64,000 nt of DNA from assembly GCF_001293465.1 (NCBI RefSeq), contig NZ_JSYZ01000002.1, positions 91,328-155,327 of the forward strand. The letters are read 5' to 3'. The translations under genes were made by a program, and so were the position numbers. The first letter of the stretch is position 1. Each line of letters opens with the position of its first letter. The DNA is from Pseudomonas asplenii (lineage in GTDB: Bacteria > Pseudomonadota > Gammaproteobacteria > Pseudomonadales > Pseudomonadaceae). The notes beneath the pieces were generated by a model, which saw nothing but the letters and a program-made list of their open reading frames with translations, was not told where the DNA came from and did not search any database. Shown here in pieces: positions 27,333 to 36,669 of this stretch.

Positions 27333-28760
27333 ATGCCCATGCCTTCGTTACCTGTTCGCCTGTCGTCGTTGCTGCTGGCCCTGGGCCTGAGTGCCTGCGA
27401 TGACGCCGCGCGCTTCAACGCGCCCGAGCCCGGCGAGGCACGCGCCGGCGGCGGGACCACCGTGGACAGGAGCGATCGCAACAGTTTTTCCCTGCCGTCG
27501 GCCAACCTGTCGCCGGAGCGCCGCCTGGACTTCAGTGTCGGCAACAGTTTCTTTCGCAGCCCCTGGGTGATCGCTCCGTCGACCACCACTGCCCGCGACG
27601 GCCTGGGCCCGCTGTTCAACACCAACGCCTGTCAGAACTGCCATATCAGGGACGGTCGCGGCCATCCTCCAGAAGCCGGCTCGGACAACGCCGTCTCGAT
27701 GCTGGTGCGCCTGTCGATCCCCAATGCGCCAGCCTACGCGAAGCTGATCGAGCAACAGGGCGTGGTGCCCGAGCCGGTCTATGGCGGTCAGTTGCAGGAC
27801 ATGGCCATCCCCGGCGTCATACCGGAAGGCAAGGTACGGGTCGAGTACGACCCGCTGCCGGTGCGCTTCAAGGACGGCACCGAAGTCGAACTGCGCAGGC
27901 CACGCCTGCTCATCAGCCAGCTGGGCTACGGCCCGATGCACCCGGACACGCGCTTTTCCGCGCGGGTAGCGCCGCCCATGATCGGCCTGGGCCTGCTGGA
28001 GGCGATCCCCGAAGAGGCGATCCTCGCCAACGCGAAAGCGCAGCAGCGCGACGGCATCGCCGGTCGGCCGAACCGGGTCTGGGACGACGCCCAGGGCAAG
28101 ACCGTGCTGGGGCGCTTCGGCTGGAAAGCCGGGCAGCCCAATCTCAACCAACAAAACGTTCACGCGTTTTCCGGCGACATGGGCCTCACCACGACCCTGC
28201 GGCCCTTCGATGATTGCACCGCGACCCAGAGCGCCTGTCGCAATGCCCCCAACGGCAATGGCGCCGACGGCGAACAGGAGGTCAGCGACAACATCCTGCG
28301 CCTGGTGCTGTTCTACACCCGCAACCTGGCGGTCCCGGCTCGTCGGGACGTCGGCGCAGAACAGGTACTGGCCGGCAAGCGCCTGTTCCACCAGGCCGGC
28401 TGCCAGAACTGCCATACCCCACAATTCACTACTGCGGCCACTGCCGCCGAGCCGGAGCTGGCCGGCCAGGTGATCCGCCCCTACAGTGACCTGTTGCTGC
28501 ATGACATGGGCCCTGGGCTGGCGGACAACCGCACCGAGTTCCTTGCCAGCGGCAGCGACTGGCGCACGCCCCCCCTGTGGGGTATCGGCCTGACCGGGAC
28601 GGTCAGCGGCCACACCCGATTCCTGCATGACGGCCGCGCCCGCAGTCTGCTCGAAGCCGTGCTCTGGCATGGCGGCGAAGCCTTGCCGGCACAGCAGCGC
28701 GTTCTGTCGTTCAATGCCGAGCAGCGCGCCGCGTTGCTGGCTTTCCTGAATTCGCTATAA
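27333..28760 (+). CDS. Di-heme oxidoreductase (DHOR family, COG3488), probable lipoprotein
   Basis: A 475-residue exported c-type cytochrome. The signal peptide ends in LSAC (Cys22), so it is probably lipid-anchored. Two haem c sites, both CQNCH, are at residues 100-104 and 357-361. The family is called di-heme oxidoreductase/putative peroxidase and often occurs beside imelysin genes. The start is uncertain between GTG 27327, ATG 27333 and ATG 27339; the signal peptide is the same in each. It lies between two imelysin genes, which suggests electron transfer linked to iron uptake; that is inference. Confidence 0.85.
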   Translation: MPMPSLPVRLSSLLLALGLSACDDAARFNAPEPGEARAGGGTTVDRSDRNSFSLPSANLSPERRLDFSVGNSFFRSPWVIAPSTTTARDGLGPLFNTNACQNCHIRDGRGHPPEAGSDNAVSMLVRLSIPNAPAYAKLIEQQGVVPEPVYGGQLQDMAIPGVIPEGKVRVEYDPLPVRFKDGTEVELRRPRLLISQLGYGPMHPDTRFSARVAPPMIGLGLLEAIPEEAILANAKAQQRDGIAGRPNRVWDDAQGKTVLGRFGWKAGQPNLNQQNVHAFSGDMGLTTTLRPFDDCTATQSACRNAPNGNGADGEQEVSDNILRLVLFYTRNLAVPARRDVGAEQVLAGKRLFHQAGCQNCHTPQFTTAATAAEPELAGQVIRPYSDLLLHDMGPGLADNRTEFLASGSDWRTPPLWGIGLTGTVSGHTRFLHDGRARSLLEAVLWHGGEALPAQQRVLSFNAEQRAALLAFLNSL

Positions 28761-28786
28761 GAAATCCTTAATCAGAGGACCTGGAC

Positions 28787-29851
28787 ATGTTCCGCCCCAA
28801 ACTGTTGTTCACCAGCCTCGCCGCACTCGCCATCGGAGCCTGCTCGCCGCAGGATCCACAGGCCCTCACTTCGGCAGCGATCGCCAAGCAGGTGATCCTG
28901 CCGACCTACAGCCGCTGGGTCGAGGCCGATCGCCAACTGGCGATCAGCGCCCTGGCCTTCTGCGAAGGCAAGGCCAGCCTGGACACCGCCCGTGCCGACT
29001 TCCTCCACGCCCAGAAAGCCTGGGCCGAACTGCAGCCGTTGCTGATCGGGCCACTGGCCGAGGGCAACCGCTCCTGGCAGGTTCAGTTCTGGCCGGACAA
29101 GAAGAACCTGGTCGGCCGCCAGGTCGAGCAACTGGTCAGCGCCCAGCCGCAGATCGATGCCGCCACCCTGGCCAAATCCAGTGTGGTCGTCCAGGGCTTG
29201 TCGGCCTACGAATACATTCTGTTCGACAGTCGGATCGACATGGCCGACAGTGCGCAGAAAGCCCGCTACTGCCCGCTGCTGACCGCCATCGGCGAACGCC
29301 AGAAGACCCTGGCCGAAGAGATCCTGTCGCGCTGGAACAGCAACGACGGCATGCTCGCGCAGATGAGCAAGTTCCCGAACCAGCGCTACGCCGACTCCCA
29401 CGAGGCCATCGCTGACCTGCTACGGGTCCAGGTCACCGCGCTGGACACCCTGAAGAAGAAACTCGGCACGCCGATGGGCCGTCAGGCCAAGGGTATTGCC
29501 CAACCGTTCCAGGCCGATGCCTGGCGCAGCCAGTCTTCGCTGCAGGGCCTGGAAGCCAGCCTGGCGGCGGCCCGCACCGTCTGGGTCGGGGTCGACAACA
29601 AGGGCCTGCGCGGCCTGCTGCCGGCCGAGCAGAAGCCGTTGGCCGACAAGATCGATGCCGCCTACGCCGCATCGCTGAAGCTGTTCGCCAGCAACCAGCG
29701 CTCGCTGACCGAGATGCTCGGCGACGACGCCGGTCGCCAGCAGCTCAACGACCTCTATGACAGCCTCAACGTCGTCCATCGCCTGCATGAAGGTGAACTG
29801 GCCAAGGCGCTGGGTATCCAACTGGGCTTCAATGCCAACGACGGTGACTGA
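28787..29851 (+). CDS. Imelysin-like lipoprotein, second copy with degenerate motif
   Basis: A 354-residue lipoprotein with lipobox IGAC (Cys19) and an imelysin-type helical domain. The region aligned to GxHxxE reads GLSAYE at 137-142, so the His is replaced by Ser while Gly and Glu remain. It differs strongly from the 447-residue imelysin upstream and belongs to a different branch. GAGGAC about 8 bases before the ATG supports the start. Its stop overlaps the next gene's ATG by one base, so the two are translated together. Function is inferred to be iron-related binding in the periplasm or at the outer membrane. Confidence 0.83.
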   Translation: MFRPKLLFTSLAALAIGACSPQDPQALTSAAIAKQVILPTYSRWVEADRQLAISALAFCEGKASLDTARADFLHAQKAWAELQPLLIGPLAEGNRSWQVQFWPDKKNLVGRQVEQLVSAQPQIDAATLAKSSVVVQGLSAYEYILFDSRIDMADSAQKARYCPLLTAIGERQKTLAEEILSRWNSNDGMLAQMSKFPNQRYADSHEAIADLLRVQVTALDTLKKKLGTPMGRQAKGIAQPFQADAWRSQSSLQGLEASLAAARTVWVGVDNKGLRGLLPAEQKPLADKIDAAYAASLKLFASNQRSLTEMLGDDAGRQQLNDLYDSLNVVHRLHEGELAKALGIQLGFNANDGD

Positions 29852-30951
29852 TGATGCTGCGACGCCAGGCCCTGACCCTGGGTAGCCTGCTGCTCGGCGC
29901 GATCACGCTGGGCGGCTGGACCCTGTTCCGCCAGAAAGGCAAAAGCCCGCTCCTGCTTTCGGCCCGCGACGACGGCGAGGGCGCACACTATGCCGTGGGT
30001 TATCGACTGGATGGCCAGCAGGTCTTCGCGACCCGGGTCAGCCAGCGTTGCCACGACATCATCCACCACCCCACGTTGCCCCTGGCGGTGTTCGTCGCCC
30101 GCCGCCCCGGCACGCAGAGCTACCTGATCGACCTGCGCGACGGGCGCCTGCTGCAGACCCTGGTCTCGCAGCCGAACCGGCACTTCTACGGCCATGCGGT
30201 GATCCACAAGAGTGGCGACTGGCTGTACGCCACCGAAAACGACACCAGCGATCCGGGGCGCGGCCTGCTCGGAGTCTATCGGTTCGAAGGTGAGCGCCTG
30301 GTCCATGCCGGCGAGGTCCCCACCCACGGCATCGGCCCGCACCAGGTCTCGTGGATGCCCGATGGCGAAACCCTGATCGTCGCCAACGGCGGTATCCGTA
30401 CCGAGGCCGAAAGCCGGGTGGACATGAACCTCGATGCGATGGAGCCGAGCCTGGTGCTGATGCAGCGCGACGGCACCCTGCTGAGCAAGGAGGCCCTGGC
30501 CCAGCAGATGAACAGTGTTCGCCACCTGGGCGTGGCCGCCGACGGCACCATTGTCGCCGGCCAGCAGTTCATGGGGCCGTCCCACGAGTCGTCCGAGTTG
30601 CTGGCGATCAAGCGTCCCGGGCAACCGTTCGTGGCCTTCCCGGTGGCCGAACAGCAGTTGCAGGCAATGGGGCACTACACCGCCAGCGTCGCGGTGCACA
30701 GCGATCTGCGCCTGGTGGCCTTGACCGCGCCACGGGGCAACCGGTTCTTCATCTGGGAGCTGGACAGCGGCCAACTGCGCCTGGATGCCCACCTGCCCGA
30801 CTGTGCCGGCGTAGGCGCGGTGGCCGACGGCTTCGTGGTCACTTCCGGCCAGGGCCGCTGCCGTTTCTATGATTGCCGCCAGAAGGAGCTGACAGCAAAA
30901 CCCCTGGATCTGCCTGCGGGGCTCTGGGACAACCACCTGCATCTGGTGTAA
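29851..30951 (+). CDS. DUF1513 family exported protein
   Basis: A 366-residue protein with an N-terminal LRRQALTLGSLLLGAITLGG stretch: paired arginines then a hydrophobic segment, compatible with a twin-arginine signal. The body has repeated short strands (GDWLYATENDTSDPGRGLLGVYRF, HGIGPHQVSWMPDGETLIVANGG) like a beta-propeller, as in DUF1513. The family is regularly found with imelysin and di-heme proteins and has no established activity. It starts within the stop of the preceding gene (TGATG). It is the last gene of the cassette, followed by a REPIN. Confidence 0.83.
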   Translation: MMLRRQALTLGSLLLGAITLGGWTLFRQKGKSPLLLSARDDGEGAHYAVGYRLDGQQVFATRVSQRCHDIIHHPTLPLAVFVARRPGTQSYLIDLRDGRLLQTLVSQPNRHFYGHAVIHKSGDWLYATENDTSDPGRGLLGVYRFEGERLVHAGEVPTHGIGPHQVSWMPDGETLIVANGGIRTEAESRVDMNLDAMEPSLVLMQRDGTLLSKEALAQQMNSVRHLGVAADGTIVAGQQFMGPSHESSELLAIKRPGQPFVAFPVAEQQLQAMGHYTASVAVHSDLRLVALTAPRGNRFFIWELDSGQLRLDAHLPDCAGVGAVADGFVVTSGQGRCRFYDCRQKELTAKPLDLPAGLWDNHLHLV

Positions 30952-30966
30952 GACACACGGGCCCTG

Positions 30967-31055
30967 TTCGCGGGCAAGCCTGGTTCCTACAGGGAGGAAG
31001 GATACGATGAGCGTCAGTGTGACCTCGTCGTGCAGGAGCCGGGCTTGCCCGCGAA
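30967..31055. repeat. REPIN-like inverted doublet 2
   Basis: TTCGCGGGCAAGCC at 30967-30980 (continuing TGGTTCCTACAG to 30992) faces GGGCTTGCCCGCGAA at 31041-31055 (preceded by TGCAGGAGCC). The arms match closely with a few substitutions. Confidence 0.85.
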
Positions 31056-31213
31056 TGCTATCGCGCCAAAGCCCTCGAACGCCCCCCTTCTCAAGTCACG
31101 CCATTGGCGTAATATCTGCTGACAAGTAGCTTCAAGGCGACGCCTGGGTGCGGGGTTATCGTGCAGGGCGGTTGTTCGACCTTCCGTTAGCCTCGTCTCC
31201 AAGGAACTGGAAT

Positions 31214-32362
31214 ATGCTGCGTCGCCGCATGCTGATCATGCTGGGTCTCGTCCTTCTCGTCGTGCTGGCGCTCGCCGGCTACAAGGCTTTCTCGATCTAC
31301 AAACAGATCCAGGTCTACTCCGCTCCCAAGCCGGCCATTCATGTCGCGGCGGTGACCGCCAATGCCCGCCCCTGGCAGGAGCGTCTGCCCACCGTGGGCA
31401 CGCTCAAGGCCCTGCAGGGCGTCAACCTGAGCCTGGAAATCGCCGGCACGGTCAAGGCCGTGCAATTCGAGTCCGGGCAGAAGGTCAAGGCCGGACAGCC
31501 GCTGCTGCAACTCGACAGCGATGTCGAAAGCGCCCTGCTGGAAACCGCCCAGGCCGACCTGGGCCTCGCCGAGCTGGACTACGGCCGGGGCGCCAAGCTG
31601 GTCGGTAGCCAGGCGATCTCCCGCGGTGAATTCGACCGGCTCTCGGCGGTGCGGCAAAAGAACCGGGCCACGGTCAACCAGCTCAAGGCCGCCCTGGCCA
31701 AGAAGAAGATCCTTGCGCCATTCAGCGGCACCATCGGTATCCGCCAGGTGGATGTCGGCGACTATCTCGCCAGCGGTACGGTGATCGCCACCCTGCAGGA
31801 CCTGAGCAGCCTCTATGTGGATTTCTACCTGCCCGAGCAGTTCATCCCCAAGCTGGCGGTCGGGCAACCGGTGCAACTGAGCGTCGCCGCCTATGGGCAG
31901 GAAGTCTTCCCGGGCCTGCTCAGCGCCATCAACCCCAAGGTCGATGAAACCACCCGCAACGTGCTGGTGCGTGCCACCCTGGCCAATCCCGCTGGCAAGC
32001 TGCTGCCGGGCATGTTCGCCAACCTCCAGGTGCTGCTGCCGGACCCGCAGCCCTATGTGGTGATACCGGAAAGCGCCGTCACCTACACCCTCTACGGCAA
32101 CTCGGTGTATGTCGTGACCCAGAAAAAGGCCGAGGACGGCAGCGTGCTGAAGGAAACCGACGGCCAGCCGCAACTGATGGCGCAGCGGCGCTTCATCAAG
32201 ACCGCCGAACGGCGTGACGGGCTGGTCAAGGTCATCGAGGGCCTCAAGGACGGTGAGCAGGTGGTCAGCGGCGGGCAGTTGAAGCTGGACAATGGCGCGC
32301 ACATCGCCATCAGCCCGGACAAGATGGCGCCCGCCACGACCACCGCCCCTCAGGCGAACTGA
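31214..32362 (+). CDS. RND efflux periplasmic adaptor (MexV-like)
   Basis: A 382-residue membrane fusion protein with one N-terminal anchor helix (about residues 7-24). The lipoyl/hairpin halves are GTVKAVQFESGQKVKAGQPLLQLD (about 80-103) and KKILAPFSGTIGIRQVDVGDYL; the beta-barrel and membrane-proximal parts follow. It bridges an inner-membrane RND pump and an outer-membrane channel. ATG 31214 has AAGGA about 8 bases upstream; the longer frame from 31148 is rejected. It is followed 14 bases later by the pump gene. The gene position matches P. aeruginosa mexV; substrates are not known here. Confidence 0.88.
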   Translation: MLRRRMLIMLGLVLLVVLALAGYKAFSIYKQIQVYSAPKPAIHVAAVTANARPWQERLPTVGTLKALQGVNLSLEIAGTVKAVQFESGQKVKAGQPLLQLDSDVESALLETAQADLGLAELDYGRGAKLVGSQAISRGEFDRLSAVRQKNRATVNQLKAALAKKKILAPFSGTIGIRQVDVGDYLASGTVIATLQDLSSLYVDFYLPEQFIPKLAVGQPVQLSVAAYGQEVFPGLLSAINPKVDETTRNVLVRATLANPAGKLLPGMFANLQVLLPDPQPYVVIPESAVTYTLYGNSVYVVTQKKAEDGSVLKETDGQPQLMAQRRFIKTAERRDGLVKVIEGLKDGEQVVSGGQLKLDNGAHIAISPDKMAPATTTAPQAN

Positions 32363-32376
32363 TCAGGGAGTCGATC

Positions 32377-35300
32377 ATGGCCTTTACCGATCCGTTCATC
32401 CGCCGTCCGGTGCTTGCCTGCGTGGTCAGCCTGCTGATCGTCCTGCTGGGTTTCCAGGCCTATAGCAAGCTGCCGCTGCGCCAGTACCCACAAATGGAGA
32501 ACGCCCTGATCACGGTGACCACCGCCTACCCCGGGGCCAACGCCGAAACCATCCAGGGCTACATCACCCAGCCGCTGCAACAGAGCCTGGCGAGTGCGGA
32601 GGGCATCGACTACATGACCTCGGTCAGCCGACAGAACTTCTCGGTGATCTCGATCTATGCCCGGATCGGCGCCAACAGCGACCGGCTGTTCACCGAGTTG
32701 CTGGCCAAGGCCAACGAGGTGAAGAACAAGCTGCCGCAGGACGCCGAGGACCCGGTGTTGAGCAAGGAGGCCGCGGATGCCTCGGCGCTCATGTACATCA
32801 GCTTTTTCAGCGACCAGTTGAGCAACCCGCAGATCACCGACTACCTGTCGCGGGTGATCCAGCCCAAGCTGGCGACCCTGCCGGGCATGGCCGAGGCGGA
32901 GATTCTCGGCAACCAGGTGTTTGCCATGCGCCTGTGGCTGGACCCGGTGAAGCTGGCCGGCTTCGGCCTCAGCGCAGCCGACGTGACCAATGCGGTACGC
33001 CACTACAACTTCCTGTCCGCCGCCGGCGAGGTCAAGGGCGAGTACGTGGTCACCAGCATCAACGCCAGCACCGAGCTGAAGTCCGCCGAGGCCTTCGCGG
33101 CGATCCCGCTCAAGACCGCCGGCGACAGCCGCGTGCTGCTCGGTGACGTGGCACGGGTCGAGATGGGCGCGGAGAACTACGACACCATCAGCTCCTTCGG
33201 TGGTACGCCCTCGGTCTACATCGGCATCAAGGCCACGCCGGGCGCCAACCCGCTGGATGTGATCAAGGAAGTGCGCAAGATCATGCCGGAACTGGAAGCC
33301 CAGTTGCCGACCAATCTCAAGGCGGAAATCGCCTACGACGCGACCCTGTTCATCCAGGCCTCGATCAACGAGGTGGTCAAGACCCTCTTCGAGGCGGTGC
33401 TGATCGTCATCGTGGTGGTGTTCCTGTTCCTCGGCGCCCTGCGCTCGGTGGTGATTCCGGTGATCACCATTCCGCTGTCGATGGTCGGCGTGCTGTTCTT
33501 CATGCAGTTGATGGGCTACTCGATCAATCTCCTCACCCTGCTGGCGATGGTGCTGGCGATCGGGCTGGTGGTGGACGATGCGATCGTCGTGGTGGAAAAC
33601 ATCCACCGGCATATCGAGGAAGGCAAGACCCCGCTGGAGGCCGCCCTCGAAGGCGCACGGGAAATCGCCCTGCCGGTGGTGTCGATGACCATCACCCTGG
33701 CCGCGGTATACGCCCCCATCGGCTTCCTGCAGGGCCTGACCGGCGCGCTGTTCAAGGAGTTCGCCCTGACCCTGGCCGGTGCGGTGGTGATCTCCGGCGT
33801 GGTCGCCCTGACCCTGTCACCGATGATGTGCGCCCTGCTGTTGCGCCACGACGGCAACACCACGGGGCTGGCGCACCGCCTCGACCAGATGTTCGAAAGC
33901 CTCAAGCAGCGCTACCGCAAACTGTTGCACACCACCCTCGATACGCGCCCGGTGGTGGTGGTGTTCGCGGTGATCATCCTCGGGTTGATTCCGGTACTGC
34001 TGAAATTCACTCATTCGGAGCTGGCGCCCGACGAGGACCAGGGCATCATCTTCATGATGGCGACCGCACCGCAGCCGACCAACCTGAACTACCTGAACCA
34101 ATACACCGACGAATTCATCACTATCTTCAAGGAATTCCCGGAATACTACTCATCGTTCCAGATCAATGGCTTCAATGGCGTGCAGTCGGGGATCGGCGGC
34201 TTCCTGCTCAAGCCCTGGAACGAACGCCGGCGCACGCAGATGCAGATCCTGCCCGAAGTCCAGGGCAAGCTGGCGAGCATTGGCGGGCTGCAGGTCTTCG
34301 GTTTCAACCTGCCGTCACTGCCGGGTACTGGCGAGGGGTTGCCGTTCCAGTACGTGCTCAACACCCCGAACGACTACAGCGCGCTGCTGGACGTCGCCGA
34401 CCGGATCAAGAAACGCGCACTGGAGTCCGGCAAGTTCGCCTTCCTCGATATCGACCTGGCCTTCGACAAGCCCGAGGTGGTGGTGGATATCGACCGCGCC
34501 AAGGCCGCGCAGATGGGGGTGTCGATGCAGGACCTGGGCGCGACCCTGGCGACCCTGCTCGGTGAGGCGGAAATCAACCGGTTTACCCTCGAGGGTCGCA
34601 GCTACAAGGTAATCGCCCAGGTGGAGCGCGCCTACCGGGACAATCCCGACTGGCTCAACAACTACTACGTGAAGAACAGCGAGGGCAGGCTGCTGCCCCT
34701 GTCGACGCTGATCAAGGTTTCCGACCGTGCCCGTCCCCGGCAGTTGAACCAGTTCCAGCAGTTGAACTCGGCAATCATTTCCGGAGTACCGCTTGTCAGC
34801 ATGGGAGAAGCCATCGAGACCATTCGCCAGATCTCCGCCGAGGAAGCGCCGACAGGATTTGCCAGCGACTATGCCGGCGCCTCGCGACAGTACGTCCAGG
34901 AGGGTAATGCGCTGTGGGTGACCTTCGGCCTGGCCCTGGCGATCATCTTCCTGGTGCTGGCGGCGCAGTTCGAGAGTTTCCGTGATCCGCTGGTGATCCT
35001 GGTGACGGTGCCACTGTCGATCTGCGGGGCGCTGGTTCCGCTGTTCCTCGGCTGGTCGAGCATGAACATCTATACCCAGGTGGGCCTGGTGACGCTGATC
35101 GGGCTGATCAGCAAGCACGGGATCCTGATCGTCGAATTCGCCAACCAGTTGCGTCAGGACAAGGGACTGTCGGCGCGGGAAGCCGTGGAGGAGGCAGCGG
35201 CGATTCGCCTGCGGCCGGTGCTGATGACCACGGCGGCGATGGTATTCGGCATGGTGCCATTGATTCTCGCCAGCGGCGCGGGGGCGGTGAGTCGCTTCGA

Positions 35301-35409
35301 TATCGGCACGGTGATCGCCACCGGGATGTCGGTGGGGACGCTGTTTACGCTGTTCGTGCTGCCGTGCATCTACAGCCTGCTGGCGCGGAAGGACAAACCC
35401 GTGGCTTGA
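32377..35409 (+). CDS. RND multidrug efflux pump (MexW-like)
   Basis: A 1010-residue inner-membrane transporter of the HAE-1 RND type, which expels drugs using the proton gradient. The N-terminus PFIRRPVLACVVSLLI and PLRQYPQ are family signatures, as is the proton-relay segment AIGLVVDDAIVVVENIHRHIEE with its Asp pair in TM4. PISMVGVL-like and LIGLISKHGILIVEFANQLR (TM10-11) complete the fold, with two large periplasmic loops. GGGAG precedes the ATG by about 10 bases. No outer-membrane channel gene follows, so it presumably uses a shared OprM-type channel. Confidence 0.93.
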   Translation: MAFTDPFIRRPVLACVVSLLIVLLGFQAYSKLPLRQYPQMENALITVTTAYPGANAETIQGYITQPLQQSLASAEGIDYMTSVSRQNFSVISIYARIGANSDRLFTELLAKANEVKNKLPQDAEDPVLSKEAADASALMYISFFSDQLSNPQITDYLSRVIQPKLATLPGMAEAEILGNQVFAMRLWLDPVKLAGFGLSAADVTNAVRHYNFLSAAGEVKGEYVVTSINASTELKSAEAFAAIPLKTAGDSRVLLGDVARVEMGAENYDTISSFGGTPSVYIGIKATPGANPLDVIKEVRKIMPELEAQLPTNLKAEIAYDATLFIQASINEVVKTLFEAVLIVIVVVFLFLGALRSVVIPVITIPLSMVGVLFFMQLMGYSINLLTLLAMVLAIGLVVDDAIVVVENIHRHIEEGKTPLEAALEGAREIALPVVSMTITLAAVYAPIGFLQGLTGALFKEFALTLAGAVVISGVVALTLSPMMCALLLRHDGNTTGLAHRLDQMFESLKQRYRKLLHTTLDTRPVVVVFAVIILGLIPVLLKFTHSELAPDEDQGIIFMMATAPQPTNLNYLNQYTDEFITIFKEFPEYYSSFQINGFNGVQSGIGGFLLKPWNERRRTQMQILPEVQGKLASIGGLQVFGFNLPSLPGTGEGLPFQYVLNTPNDYSALLDVADRIKKRALESGKFAFLDIDLAFDKPEVVVDIDRAKAAQMGVSMQDLGATLATLLGEAEINRFTLEGRSYKVIAQVERAYRDNPDWLNNYYVKNSEGRLLPLSTLIKVSDRARPRQLNQFQQLNSAIISGVPLVSMGEAIETIRQISAEEAPTGFASDYAGASRQYVQEGNALWVTFGLALAIIFLVLAAQFESFRDPLVILVTVPLSICGALVPLFLGWSSMNIYTQVGLVTLIGLISKHGILIVEFANQLRQDKGLSAREAVEEAAAIRLRPVLMTTAAMVFGMVPLILASGAGAVSRFDIGTVIATGMSVGTLFTLFVLPCIYSLLARKDKPVA

Positions 35410-35414
35410 ATCCT

Positions 35415-35489
35415 TGTGGGAGCGGGCCTGCCCGCGAAGAGGGCCTTGGGGGCACCGCAAAAGGCTTCGCGGGCAAGCCCGCTCCCACA
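35415..35489. repeat. REPIN-like inverted doublet 3
   Basis: TGTGGGAGCGGGCCTGCCCG (35415-35434, continuing CGAA to 35438) is inverted as TTCGCGGGCAAGCCCGCTCC (35466-35485, continuing CACA to 35489). The arms differ at one base. Confidence 0.9.
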
Positions 35490-35515
35490 GCAAGCCTGCT
35501 TCCACCGGCATGCAC

Positions 35516-35539
35516 AAAAAGCCGCTTCCAAAGCGGCTG
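35516..35539 (-). terminator. Intrinsic terminator of rpoS
   Basis: On the minus strand AGCCGCTT pairs with AAGCGGCT around a 3-base loop (35521-35539) and TTTT follows (35520-35517). It lies 19 bases after the rpoS stop. Confidence 0.9.
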
Positions 35540-35557
35540 GCTATGACCCACCTGTCG

Positions 35558-36562
35558 TCACTGGAACAGCGATTCGCTCGACAGGCCGTTCTTCTCCAGG
35601 ATCTCGCGCAAGCGTTTGAGGCCCTCGACCTGAATCTGCCGTACCCGTTCACGGGTCAGGCCGATTTCCAGGCCAACGTCCTCCAACGTGCTGCTCTCAT
35701 GACCGCGCAGGCCGAAACGCCGCACCACCACCTCACGTTGCTTGTCGGTCAACTCCGATAGCCACTGGTCGATGCTCTGGGAGAGGTCGTCGTCCTGCAG
35801 CAACTCGCAGGGATCGGTCGGCCGATCATCCGTCAGCGTGTCGAGCAGGGTCTTGTCCGAGTCCGGGCCGAGGGAAACGTCCACCGAAGACACCCGCTCG
35901 TTCAGGCCGAGCATGCGCTTGACCTCCCCGACCGGCTTTTCCAGCAGGTTGGCGATTTCCTCGGGAGAAGGCTCGTGGTCGAGCTTCTGCGTCAACTCGC
36001 GGGCTGCCCGCAGGTAGACGTTGAGTTCCTTGACCACATGGATCGGCAGACGGATGGTACGGGTCTGATTCATGATCGCCCGTTCGATCGTCTGGCGAAT
36101 CCACCAGGTGGCATAGGTCGAAAAGCGGAAACCGCGCTCCGGGTCGAATTTCTCGACCGCCCTGATCAACCCGAGATTGCCCTCCTCGATCAGGTCCAGC
36201 AGCGAAAGCCCACGGTTGACGTAACGTCGGGCAATTTTCACCACCAGACGCAAGTTGCTTTCAATCATGCGTTTGCGGCCCGCCGGATCGCCGCTTTGCG
36301 ACAGCCGCGCAAAATGGACTTCTTCTTCCGGGGACAACAAGGGGGAAAAACCGATTTCATTGAGATACAACTGGGTCGCATCCAGGGCCCGGGTGTAGTC
36401 AATGTATTTGTGCTGCTTGAGTGCAGCAGCATTTTTGGTCTTGGCACGAACTGGGGGTGGAGAACTATCGTCCTCCGGCATCATATCCATGACAATGTCG
36501 GAGTCCATAAGGAGCACCTCATCGTCGATGTCAAACCCCGGCGCTTCTTTACTGAGAGCCAT
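35558..36562 (-). CDS. rpoS: RpoS, stationary-phase sigma factor (sigma-38)
   Basis: A 334-residue sigma-70-family factor controlling stationary-phase and stress genes. Regions are clear: 1.2 ([21 protein letters not shown]), 2 ([40 protein letters not shown], then [17 protein letters not shown]), 3 and 4 ([28 protein letters not shown]). The length equals that of Pseudomonas RpoS. The leader between nlpD and rpoS is 107 bases and includes a hairpin. In related bacteria the main rpoS promoter lies inside nlpD; I cannot confirm it here. Confidence 0.98.
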   Translation of the reverse strand: MALSKEAPGFDIDDEVLLMDSDIVMDMMPEDDSSPPPVRAKTKNAAALKQHKYIDYTRALDATQLYLNEIGFSPLLSPEEEVHFARLSQSGDPAGRKRMIESNLRLVVKIARRYVNRGLSLLDLIEEGNLGLIRAVEKFDPERGFRFSTYATWWIRQTIERAIMNQTRTIRLPIHVVKELNVYLRAARELTQKLDHEPSPEEIANLLEKPVGEVKRMLGLNERVSSVDVSLGPDSDKTLLDTLTDDRPTDPCELLQDDDLSQSIDQWLSELTDKQREVVVRRFGLRGHESSTLEDVGLEIGLTRERVRQIQVEGLKRLREILEKNGLSSESLFQ

Positions 36563-36629
36563 TGTTATAGTCCTTTGGTGAGTTCGACCTCAGGCTCAAG
36601 CGGCGCCTTTATCCCTGGCAACGCTGGAA

Positions 36630-36657
36630 CCTGTTCCCACTACGTCATGAGAACAGG
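36630..36657 (-). other. Hairpin in the rpoS leader
   Basis: CCTGTTC (36630-36636) and GAACAGG (36651-36657) can pair across 14 bases, about 70 bases before the rpoS ATG. It lies in the transcript leader if transcription starts in nlpD. Confidence 0.4.
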
Positions 36658-36669
36658 CTGGAAAACGGA

